Source of the DNA: Bacillota bacterium
GTDB lineage: Bacteria; Bacillota; Clostridia; Christensenellales; SZUA-584
Length of the DNA: 5,606 bases
NCBI GenBank assembly: GCA_023459495.1
Contig: JAEWTL010000050.1
Coordinates: 1 to 5,606 of the forward strand
Direction: 5' to 3'
Positions 1 through 5,467 of the stretch are shown in pieces. The first letter of the stretch is position 1. Every line of letters starts with the position of its first letter. Under the pieces are notes generated by a model. That model had not been told where the DNA came from and did no database searches. It saw only the letters and a program-made list of their open reading frames with translations. The position numbers and the translations under genes are program-made.

Positions 1-192
1 GATATGCTCACCTCAGAACAACATGAAGAGAATGTACTCTGTACCTAATGCAAGAAACGAGAGGGAGATCGGAAATCCTAACGTATTGATTTATCAGTAA
101 GTTCATGAAAGAGAGGAACTCATGAACCTAAGAACAAACCCACCACATTTAACATAATCTTTGTTATATGTACTAAGTCTGTAACAGCAAAG
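1..192. other. Left flank, no supported gene
   Basis: No convincing gene is visible in this stretch. Two plus-strand frames are open from the left edge, one closing with TAA at 46-48 and one with TAA at 98-100. Either could be the last codons of a gene that begins outside the window, but neither tail is recognisable, so no partial CDS is called. The only local structure is the inverted repeat at 101-127. The stretch lies outside the IS end repeats, so it is probably the DNA into which the element inserted. Confidence 0.5.
101..127. repeat. Perfect 8-bp inverted repeat, possible hairpin
   Basis: GTTCATGA (101-108) and TCATGAAC (120-127) are perfect reverse complements separated by 11 bases. 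There is no T-run after the structure on either strand, so it does not look like an intrinsic terminator. It could be a protein-binding site or a chance hairpin. Confidence 0.35.
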
Positions 193-228
193 TTGTAATG
201 TCCGCCTTGGGCTAAGTTAAGATGTCCG
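193..228 (+). repeat. Tandem left-end repeats of the IS (ATGTCCG core)
   Basis: Two 12-base copies, 193-204 and 217-228, match at 9 of 12 positions and share the core ATGTCCG, spaced 24 bases start to start. Repeated motifs at an IS end are usually transposase binding sites, which is the role inferred here. The inner copy lies just before the transposase -10 element, so bound transposase could also repress its own gene. Confidence 0.5.
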
Positions 229-231
229 GTG

Positions 232-237
232 TATAAT
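232..237 (+). promoter_or_regulatory. Perfect -10 element TATAAT before the transposase
   Basis: A consensus TATAAT sits at 232-237. No good -35 is present at 16-18 bases upstream; TTGGGC at 207-212 would need a 19-base spacer. A transcript from this box would start near 244, only about nine bases before the ATG at 253, giving a very short leader. This favours the ATG at 253 over the in-frame GTG at 229, which lies before the predicted transcript start. Confidence 0.4.
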
Positions 238-252
238 CAAGTAAGGATTACC

Positions 253-1659
253 ATGACGGCTCTCGCAGCGGAGTTTTTCACTTTGGATGAAGTTAACCGA
301 CTCAAGATTATTCCGGACGTCATCGACCGGCGTCTGACAACACAGATGGCAGCGCAGCGGCTTGGTATCTCCGACCGCCAGTGCCGTCGTCTGCTTGCGC
401 GTTATCGTGAAGATGGTCCGCTTGGCATGACCAGCCGCCGTCGTGGTAAATCCAGCAATAATCAGCTGCCTCAGGGACTGGCCGCATACGCGCTGAATAT
501 TATTCGCGAACGCTATAACGATTTCGGTCCGACTCTGGCCTGTGAAAAACTGGCTGAGGTTCACGGCGTTCATATTTCCAAAGAAACGGTTCGTAAGTTG
601 ATGACTCAGGCCAGTCTTTGGGTTCCACGTAAGCAACGTGCGCCAAAAATCCAGCAGCCGCGTTACCGACGTGCCTGTGCCGGTGAACTCATACAAATTG
701 ACGGCTGCGACCATCACTGGTTTGAAAACCGGGGACCCAAGTGTACAGCACTGGTTTACGTTGATGACGCCACCAGTCGTCTGATGCAGCTTCGTTTCGT
801 AAAATCTGAATCGACTTTCACCTATTTTGAAGCGACACGGGGCTATATTGAAATGCATGGTAAGCCACTGGCGCTCTATAGCGACAAAGCCAGTGTCTTC
901 AGGATCAACAATAAAAATGCCACTGGCGGCGAAGGCGAAACGCAGTTTGGACGTGCGATGCACGAACTGAACATTCAAACCATCTGTGCAGAAACCAGCG
1001 CAGCAAAAGGTCGTGTTGAGCGGGCGCATCTAACCCTTCAGGACAGACTGGTCAAGGAACTCAGGCTTCAGGGCATCAGCACAATGGAATCTGCTAACGC
1101 ATTTGCCGAAGAGTTCATGAACGATTACAACCGACGTTTTTCAAAAGCGCCTCGCCAGGAGTTCGATGTTCATCGGGAACTGGATGTCGATGATGATCTT
1201 GATATGGTGTTTACTTGGCGTGAAGCCCGCCGCGTGTCGAAATCACTCACTGTGCAGTACGACAAAGTGCTTTACCTCATTGAAGACAATGAGTTCAATC
1301 GTCGGGCGATTGGTAAATACATTGATGTCTGGCATTACCCTGACGGACATAAAGAGCTCCGGCTTAATGGCGTATCACTTCCCTACTCCACCTATGACAA
1401 ACTGTCTGAAATCGATCAGGGTGCCATTGTGGACAATAAACGTCTTGGCCGTGCGCTGGAGATGGCGCAACTTGTGCAGGCCGAACGGGATAATAACCGG
1501 TCACAATCAGTGCCATCCGGTGACGGCCCTTCACGCAGGCGCAAAGCCCCTACGACGAAGAAATCCCAGCGTTCTTTGGACCAGGACGATATGTTCAATG
1601 CACTTGTAAAACTTCAGACACGAGCTGAGGAGATTTTTGGTGAACGCAACCAAAAATGA
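253..1659 (+). CDS. ISNCY-type DDE transposase
   Basis: This 468-residue protein should bind the ends of its element and catalyse strand transfer. The N-terminus carries a helix-turn-helix around residues 28-55 (QMAAQRLGISDRQCRRLLAR), then a second DNA-binding segment to about 125. The integrase-like catalytic core runs from about 143 to 300. Its likely metal-binding triad is D150 (in IQIDGCDHHWF), D211 (in LYSDKASVF) and E256 (in AKGRVERAH), the DDE arrangement of retroviral-type integrases. A basic, low-complexity tail lies near 415-440. The length is normal for ISNCY transposases and the frame is intact, so the protein may be active. I chose ATG 253 because TAAGGA (242-247) gives a well-spaced ribosome site and a TATAAT box overlaps the codons just after the upstream GTG 229. 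The family is recognised from sequence; the exact IS name is not. Confidence 0.9.
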   Translation: MTALAAEFFTLDEVNRLKIIPDVIDRRLTTQMAAQRLGISDRQCRRLLARYREDGPLGMTSRRRGKSSNNQLPQGLAAYALNIIRERYNDFGPTLACEKLAEVHGVHISKETVRKLMTQASLWVPRKQRAPKIQQPRYRRACAGELIQIDGCDHHWFENRGPKCTALVYVDDATSRLMQLRFVKSESTFTYFEATRGYIEMHGKPLALYSDKASVFRINNKNATGGEGETQFGRAMHELNIQTICAETSAAKGRVERAHLTLQDRLVKELRLQGISTMESANAFAEEFMNDYNRRFSKAPRQEFDVHRELDVDDDLDMVFTWREARRVSKSLTVQYDKVLYLIEDNEFNRRAIGKYIDVWHYPDGHKELRLNGVSLPYSTYDKLSEIDQGAIVDNKRLGRALEMAQLVQAERDNNRSQSVPSGDGPSRRRKAPTTKKSQRSLDQDDMFNALVKLQTRAEEIFGERNQK

Positions 1660-1663
1660 TGTT

Positions 1664-1692
1664 TTGATACGAACATTTCAATGGTTAATAGA
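1664..1692 (+). promoter_or_regulatory. Weak candidate promoter at the IS right end
   Basis: TTGATA (1664-1669) matches the -35 consensus at five of six positions and lies immediately beside the right-end repeat. The best -10 at 16 bases is TAATAG (1686-1691), a poor match. IS ends often supply outward -35 hexamers, so this could drive the DUF3800 gene, but the -10 is too weak for a firm call. Confidence 0.2.
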
Positions 1693-1710
1693 TAGAGTGG
1701 AGATGGGCAG

Positions 1711-2757
1711 ATGATAACGTTTTCTATGGATGAAAGTGGCTATACGGGTTATGACTTACTCCACAAAGAGCAAAAATTCCAAGGCGCGTCATCAATATTA
1801 ATAAACCATGATGACGCCAGTCGTCTGATAAAAGAATATTTCCCCAAACTTCAAGCCGATGAATTGAAGTACAGCTCGCTGAAAAGAAGAGATTCCAACC
1901 GCAAGCCATTATTTGAATTGCAAAAGCATCTCTTATCTAATTACCCATGTATAACATGCGTAGGTGATAAACGCTTTTTACTAATTCTTATGTTCATCGA
2001 TTATGCTGTTGAACCATTCTATTATGATTCTGGGATTAATCTTTATGAAGATGGCGGTAACTTCTCAATGGCATCAATGGTGTATTACGTTGGACCAGCG
2101 TATTATGGCTCTGCCTTTGATGATGTTCTGCTTCAGTTTCAAAATGCTATGAAAGAAAAAACATTAGATTCAGTGAGTTTGCTAATAAGCAAAATAAGGA
2201 GGCTTGATTGGCAAAGGTTAAAAGAGTTTTTTGGTCCTTTGGCATTTAACCACCCAGATTGTATTGATGCCATCATGACTGATGGAATTAGCACTGATGC
2301 CTCATTTACTATTTTAAATGCATTAATTTCTCGCACGGAAATGATGTCCTCTGGAGAGTATGCAATTGAGCATGATCGTTCTAAAAATCTGCTAACTTAC
2401 AATGAACGCCTTAACTTTTTGATCAATTGTGATAAGGAAGGAGAGTTTAAACATTCCGAGATAGCAACTATCTCATTCCCTCTAAACCTTAAAAAAGTCT
2501 ATCAAATTGATTCGAAAGAAAGCCCAAGCGTGCAATTGTGTGATGTTCTTATAGGTGCATGTATTGAATCAGTTTATCAATTAATGGACTCTAAGGTGCT
2601 CAATCAAAATTCCGTTCTTTCACTTTACCAAGATAGCCAGTTAATACATTTCATACCTGGTATAGATTTTGAAGGACAGAAAAAATTTAGGAAAGGCAGT
2701 CAAAGTGAGGAGTATCTTACGTTTATTCAAAATGAAATCTACTCTAGTAAACTTTAA
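1711..2757 (+). CDS. DUF3800 domain-containing protein
   Basis: This 348-residue protein carries the hallmarks of the DUF3800 family, thought to adopt an RNase H-like fold but without an established activity. The N-terminal strand ends in the DESG motif (residues 7-10, in ITFSMDESGY). Near the C-terminus is DSKESPSVQLCDVLIG (267-282), containing D267, S268, K269, Q275 and D278, the second acidic motif of the family. Such acidic clusters suggest metal-dependent nucleic acid chemistry, but that is inference. There are no membrane segments or signal peptide. The start at ATG 1711 is supported by GGAG (1699-1702) eight bases upstream and by keeping the conserved strand before DESG. The gene is AT-rich compared with the transposase 51 bases upstream, so it has a different origin or has been recruited as IS cargo. 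DUF3800 genes are common in mobile DNA. Confidence 0.8.
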   Translation: MITFSMDESGYTGYDLLHKEQKFQGASSILINHDDASRLIKEYFPKLQADELKYSSLKRRDSNRKPLFELQKHLLSNYPCITCVGDKRFLLILMFIDYAVEPFYYDSGINLYEDGGNFSMASMVYYVGPAYYGSAFDDVLLQFQNAMKEKTLDSVSLLISKIRRLDWQRLKEFFGPLAFNHPDCIDAIMTDGISTDASFTILNALISRTEMMSSGEYAIEHDRSKNLLTYNERLNFLINCDKEGEFKHSEIATISFPLNLKKVYQIDSKESPSVQLCDVLIGACIESVYQLMDSKVLNQNSVLSLYQDSQLIHFIPGIDFEGQKKFRKGSQSEEYLTFIQNEIYSSKL

Positions 2758-2783
2758 AAAAAGGTTCTGAAAATCAGAACCTT
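2754..2783 (-). terminator. Intrinsic terminator ending the minus-strand gene train
   Basis: The perfect 10-bp stem AAGGTTCTGA (2761-2770) / TCAGAACCTT (2774-2783) has a 3-base loop. Read on the minus strand it is followed by a run of seven T, two of them from the stem (complement of A 2756-2762), the classic Rho-independent layout. Read on the plus strand there is only a weak T-run after the stem, so it may only partly stop transcription from the DUF3800 gene, whose stop codon is four bases before the stem. The stop codon of the 64-residue minus-strand gene lies within the stem. Confidence 0.85.
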
Positions 2784-2968
2784 ATCGCACCACCAGACAT
2801 AGAAATGCGACGATATTCAGGCTCTACAGACAGTTTACATCCCTGGCCGTGAGGCGAGATGGTAAAGGTGACCCCAGTATTCGAATCAGTACTAAACAAG
2901 CTATTTTTCATTGACCCTTCTATGTCACTCATGGCTACGCAGGGACACAGTGCGTGATGTAAAATCAT
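2774..2968 (-). CDS. Small unknown protein, coupled to the PLD-like gene
   Basis: This 64-residue orphan has no recognised function. Its ATG overlaps the TGA of the PLD-like gene as ATGA (2965-2968), and no Shine-Dalgarno sequence precedes it, so translation by reinitiation is expected. Its TGA (2776-2774) falls in the first arm of the terminator hairpin, so the gene is the last in the operon. The protein has Cys8 and Cys10 in a CPC motif near the N-terminus, one further Cys (position 45, in GQGCKLSV), no signal peptide and no membrane span; the C-terminal half is rich in Ser, Gly and Thr. An internal ATG (residue 13, MSDIEGSMKN) would give 52 residues but has no ribosome site. The overlap and terminator fit make a real gene more likely than chance. 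It could be a partner, inhibitor or antitoxin of the PLD-like protein; this is speculation. Confidence 0.55.
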   Translation of the reverse strand: MILHHALCPCVAMSDIEGSMKNSLFSTDSNTGVTFTISPHGQGCKLSVEPEYRRISMSGGAIRF

Positions 2969-3744
2969 AATGCTAGGTTATCAGGCCACAGAAAATAGTT
3001 TTCTCCTTTTTTATATCGATTTGGCTTGGCTTCTGCCCCTGCCGCTATGCCAGCATCAGTCAATATGTATTTTCCTTCTACGTCCATGAGATATCCAGCT
3101 TCGATTAATTTTTTATATAGAGATAACAAATCAGTTTTATGATTTTTTGCTAGATTTGTCGAAGTGAGTTTTGAATTTGTATTTAAATCAGTAATCAATC
3201 CATTTTGATTTCTTAATGGTTCTTCATGAAAGGCTGAAGTGAAGTCGGATGACTCTTTATTAGTTTTTTCACTTTCTTTTGAACCTGTTGTTTCTTTATC
3301 TGTTGTTAGTGGCTGAATGTTATCTGTGCTGATTCTGATCAGTCGCTGAGCTTCATTTAACGATGAAGTGTATGCATCCTTCTCCTGCTCCTTAATAATT
3401 AACACTCCAATTTCATGGTTATTAATCTGACTAAAATCATAAAGGTTTAGACTGCACACAATACATTGATTTTCATTGGCATATAATTTTGCATGGAGGT
3501 TTTTACAAAAACTAAGGCGTACAAAAGGCAGGTTTGTTAACCATTCATATTCTTTAGAGTTTAGTTCTGATTTCCCATAAACTATTCTGATGTCAACTTT
3601 TAGTCTATTTTTATCTTCGATCAGCTCTTTAATGCGATTACTAAGCTTAAGGTATGGGCTAATGAGAATTATCCTTTCCTCAGCTTCAGTGATTGTTTTT
3701 TCAAGTTGATAATTCAAACCAGTGGTGTTGAGTACTTGTACCAT
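2965..3744 (-). CDS. PLD-like protein with C-terminal winged-helix-like domain
   Basis: This 259-residue protein has one phospholipase D-like domain (about 10-120). Its active-site stretch is LHAKLYANE, with H84 and K86 of the HKD motif, then S98 and N100 (CSLNL) and E111 further on. The motif's usual Asp is a Glu at position 91. One HKD motif per chain implies a dimer, as in the Nuc and BfiI nucleases, so DNA cleavage is more likely than lipid cleavage. No signal peptide is seen, so it should act in the cytoplasm. A Ser/Thr/Glu/Asn-rich linker (about 140-200) joins a C-terminal domain (205-259) with LTDAGIAAGAEA and FLWPDNL, a pattern I associate with small winged-helix modules on phage and defence proteins. 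The start is set by GAGG five bases before the ATG. The gene is AT-rich and follows the 307-residue gene by 55 bases. Confidence 0.75.
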   Translation of the reverse strand: MVQVLNTTGLNYQLEKTITEAEERIILISPYLKLSNRIKELIEDKNRLKVDIRIVYGKSELNSKEYEWLTNLPFVRLSFCKNLHAKLYANENQCIVCSLNLYDFSQINNHEIGVLIIKEQEKDAYTSSLNEAQRLIRISTDNIQPLTTDKETTGSKESEKTNKESSDFTSAFHEEPLRNQNGLITDLNTNSKLTSTNLAKNHKTDLLSLYKKLIEAGYLMDVEGKYILTDAGIAAGAEAKPNRYKKGENYFLWPDNLAL

Positions 3745-3790
3745 GTATACCTCATTTTAATTTTTAATGATGCCTTGAGAACGGCAAGAT

Positions 3791-3819
3791 TTTTTATAAC
3801 TATGCAACCTTCTTTTCAA
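3791..3819 (-). promoter_or_regulatory. Possible weak promoter for the PLD-like gene
   Basis: On the minus strand TTGAAA (3819-3814) is followed by TATAAA (3798-3793) after 15 bases, or by TAAAAA (3796-3791) after 17. Both are partial matches to a sigma70 promoter, lying over the end of the upstream gene. If used, it would let the PLD-like gene and the small gene be expressed apart from the nuclease pair. The spacing is imperfect and the region is AT-rich, so chance is quite possible. Confidence 0.25.
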
Positions 3820-4723
3820 AACCCAGCGTCCGAGGATTCTGAAGAACAAAGTCTCTGACGCCCGATATGCATGCCTTGATGATTATATCAAAGTGCGGCT
3901 GCGCCTCCGATACCAAATTTCCTGTATTATCCAGTAGCAATATGACCCCTAGCGATTTTACAAGCTGGTACTCAACTGTCGACCGCTCTAAAGCGATCTG
4001 GAGCATGTAAATAGTTTCGCCGGATGCATTCCCATCTATTCCAGTCACCGTTGCTGTGCAAGCAGCCTGCTGAGCTGGGGAATGAGGTGAATAATAGTCA
4101 TACCAGTAATCGGCCATCACCGTTTCTTTCCTCGGTTGCAGGTTTTTTACGGGCCATTTCACCCAGACGGAAGACAAGTTTTCAGAAACAATTGAATACC
4201 GTAATGCCTTTAAAGGGTCATCAAATTCACCACGGGACCATGTCGCATCAAATTCTGACTGAAAGGTCAATGGGTCTATTACTGCAATAAAATCAAACTG
4301 GTCTTTATTAATTTTAGAGGCTCGCTCATTCATAAAGAAAAGGCCAAGCCTGAAACCTTTATCACTTCTCCAGCTGGCACCGGCTGGCTGATAATCCGAA
4401 TTGATAAATGGGCGGAGTTGCTGGTCTGTATGCAGAAAGATAAATGACGGTGCTAGGGTTTTATTCCCATTCTTGATTGGATTAACAAAGAGACGTTCGC
4501 CTGCGCTGAGCATTTCAATAATTGCCTTTGAAATAACAACAGAAGCTGAAGGTATGCAGACGTTGCCGCCCTCCTCCATCGAATGCACCAAATCCCCATC
4601 CGGGCCCGTAGTAACGTGTCGCAGACACGTTGGGCAGCGGTGAGTCTCTCCTGGTAAAATTGGCCACGAAAGATGTCCATCGCTATTAAGCGCAATTTTC
4701 AATAAAGGATGCTGTCTTGTCAT
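3800..4723 (-). CDS. Unknown protein with a possible zinc-binding cluster
   Basis: I do not recognise this 307-residue protein. Near its N-terminus C30 and C33 (HRCPTCLRH), then H47 and C56 (LVHSMEEGGNVC), are spaced like a small zinc ribbon. The rest is mixed alpha/beta with no membrane segment or signal peptide, so it should be cytoplasmic. The start is ATG 4723, not the longer in-frame start at 4777. AGGGGGTGA forms a strong ribosome site just before it, and that same site contains the TGA of the nuclease gene, so only five bases separate the two genes and translation is probably coupled. The longer reading would overlap the nuclease gene by 49 bases without its own ribosome site. Constant pairing with an exported nuclease would suggest a shared plasmid or island function, but none can be named. 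Confidence 0.75.
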   Translation of the reverse strand: MTRQHPLLKIALNSDGHLSWPILPGETHRCPTCLRHVTTGPDGDLVHSMEEGGNVCIPSASVVISKAIIEMLSAGERLFVNPIKNGNKTLAPSFIFLHTDQQLRPFINSDYQPAGASWRSDKGFRLGLFFMNERASKINKDQFDFIAVIDPLTFQSEFDATWSRGEFDDPLKALRYSIVSENLSSVWVKWPVKNLQPRKETVMADYWYDYYSPHSPAQQAACTATVTGIDGNASGETIYMLQIALERSTVEYQLVKSLGVILLLDNTGNLVSEAQPHFDIIIKACISGVRDFVLQNPRTLGFEKKVA

Positions 4724-4728
4724 CGCGG

Positions 4729-5244
4729 TCACCCCCTGCTTTTCGTCTTTTGAGGTTTCTGGTTTTGCTGGCGCCACTCCCAGGGGGCAACGGGATTAGG
4801 ATCTACCCAGAGGCCTTTAACTGCTTTCTGAGCTGAAGCTTCGAATTTCAGATAGTTTGGGACGATGGCATTACCGTCAAACCGGTATACCCATGCATAG
4901 CCGCTGTCTACCATTGAGGCGTTTATGTCATAACCATCAAGCCAAATGGTTCCCAGCATCCTGCCGTAAATATCAGGTCCGTGGTCTATTACCGTAATAT
5001 TCTGTGCAGCAATCGCGGCGCTCAACGCTTGTTTAGCCTTTTGTCCAAAGGCCTGCTTACTTTCGGGGGCATCAATACCGTACAAGCGGATTTTGATGCT
5101 TGTATTCTGACCATCGAGCGCGGTGATTGTGTCCCCGTCGATAATTTTTACCACTTTCGCTTCAAATGACGATTGGGCAGCCAGAGTTGCCGCCGGGAAA
5201 AGGACGATTAATGTCGGCAAAAGTAACTTTTTCAACAGAGTCAT
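4729..5244 (-). CDS. Exported thermonuclease (SNase-fold) family nuclease
   Basis: This 171-residue protein belongs to the staphylococcal nuclease family, calcium-dependent enzymes that cut DNA and RNA. A signal peptide (KK, then a hydrophobic stretch from about 7 to 17, then ATLAAQ) should be cleaved near residue 22-23, placing the enzyme in the periplasm or outside. The catalytic set is complete: D36 and D38 in DGDT, R53 in RLYGIDAPE, D58, E61, and R95 in DIYGR. The C-terminal GLWVDPNPVAPWEWR is the usual end of ParB-type plasmid nucleases of this family. Start ATG 5244 is preferred because AGGGAG is well placed before it and the signal peptide begins there. The longer start at 5349 would prepend 35 charged residues and lies upstream of the predicted promoter. 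The gene is first of the minus-strand train. Such nucleases are frequent on enterobacterial plasmids; their plasmid role is not settled. Confidence 0.9.
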   Translation of the reverse strand: MTLLKKLLLPTLIVLFPAATLAAQSSFEAKVVKIIDGDTITALDGQNTSIKIRLYGIDAPESKQAFGQKAKQALSAAIAAQNITVIDHGPDIYGRMLGTIWLDGYDINASMVDSGYAWVYRFDGNAIVPNYLKFEASAQKAVKGLWVDPNPVAPWEWRQQNQKPQKTKSRG

Positions 5245-5304
5245 ACGTTCTCCCTGAATTAGATGGTTCGTAGTAACAAATAAGTCGTGTGATTTGACGC
5301 GCTT

Positions 5305-5313
5305 ATTGTACCA
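5305..5313 (-). promoter_or_regulatory. Extended -10 promoter of the nuclease gene
   Basis: On the minus strand TGGTACAAT (5313-5305) fits the extended -10 pattern TGnTATAAT with one mismatch. No good -35 lies 16-18 bases upstream, as is allowed for extended -10 promoters. Transcription would start near 5298, giving a leader of roughly 54 bases to the ATG at 5244. This places the start site downstream of the alternative ATG at 5349 and so supports the shorter protein. A 12-base palindrome at 5333-5344 covers the -35 position. Confidence 0.45.
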
Positions 5314-5332
5314 ATTAGAAACTCGGCGATTT

Positions 5333-5344
5333 TCCGTTAACGGA
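5333..5344. repeat. 12-bp palindrome TCCGTTAACGGA, possible operator
   Basis: The site is a perfect palindrome in the divergent region. It lies about 40 bases upstream of the predicted nuclease transcription start, where a bound repressor or activator would affect that promoter. No matching palindrome of the same sequence was seen elsewhere in the window. Confidence 0.4.
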
Positions 5345-5358
5345 GGCAATTTGAGTGG

Positions 5359-5416
5359 ATTAAAAATTTTAATTCAGGAGATGAAAATAAAGGCCTTTAA
5401 CAAAAAATTGAATTTT
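5359..5416. repeat. Three further short palindromes in the divergent region
   Basis: Three symmetric sites follow one another: ATTAAAAATTTTAAT (5359-5373, central A), TAAAGGCCTTTA (5388-5399, perfect) and AAAATTGAATTTT (5404-5416, central G). Their sequences differ, so they are not copies of one operator. The AT-rich ones can arise by chance in such composition. TAAAGGCCTTTA is the most convincing binding-site candidate for control of the plus-strand gene at 5468. Confidence 0.3.
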
Positions 5417-5434
5417 CACCGCGTGGTAGTCTGA
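5381..5434 (+). other. 17-codon mini-ORF, possible leader peptide or remnant
   Basis: An ATG at 5381 opens MKIKAFNKKLNFHRVVV and stops at TGA 5432-5434, ahead of the gene at 5468. AGGAG lies directly against the ATG with no spacer, which is too close for efficient initiation. The basic, lysine-rich start followed by FHRVVV looks protein-like and could be the stub of a decayed gene or a leader peptide. No attenuator hairpin was identified, so the call is weak. Confidence 0.2.
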
Positions 5435-5467
5435 GGTCCTAAATTAATCACATTTCATGGAGTAAGG

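Larger units (their letters stand above)
193..1681 (+). mobile_element. ISNCY/IS481-like insertion element, ends approximate
   Basis: The element contains one full-length DDE transposase gene framed by related end repeats. On the left, TTGTAATGTCCG (193-204) is followed 24 bases later by TTAAGATGTCCG (217-228). On the right, CGAACATTTCAA (1670-1681) is the reverse complement of the first left repeat at 10 of 12 positions. A second right-hand repeat in the position expected by symmetry is absent, and no target-site duplication could be found beside these repeats. The right end is therefore either decayed, truncated, or further away than 1681. The coordinates mark the repeats seen, not proven tips. 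If the true right end is further right, the following DUF3800 gene would be cargo. Confidence 0.6.

Noticed and set aside
1..100. Partial CDS tail at the left edge
   Set aside because: Two competing short frames are open and neither has a recognisable sequence or supporting context.
229..252. GTG at 229 as the transposase start
   Set aside because: The TATAAT box at 232-237 overlaps these codons and the good ribosome site TAAGGA serves ATG 253.
217..1029. 270-codon open frame on the minus strand across the transposase gene
   Set aside because: It lies entirely opposite the well-supported transposase, has no ribosome site or recognisable motif, and reads as a codon-bias shadow.
3771..3790. 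Possible hairpin TGCC...GGCA between the 307-residue and PLD-like genes
   Set aside because: The stem is only four base pairs and no adjoining T-run follows on the minus strand, so it is not a credible terminator.
4453..4695. 80-codon minus-strand frame within the 307-residue gene
   Set aside because: It is on the same strand but in another frame inside a well-supported gene, with no family signal.
4724..4777. Longer N-terminus for the 307-residue protein from ATG 4777
   Set aside because: It would overlap the nuclease gene by 49 bases, whereas ATG 4723 has a strong, well-spaced ribosome site.
5245..5349. Longer N-terminus for the nuclease from ATG 5349
   Set aside because: It places charged residues before a normal signal peptide and starts upstream of the predicted transcription start.
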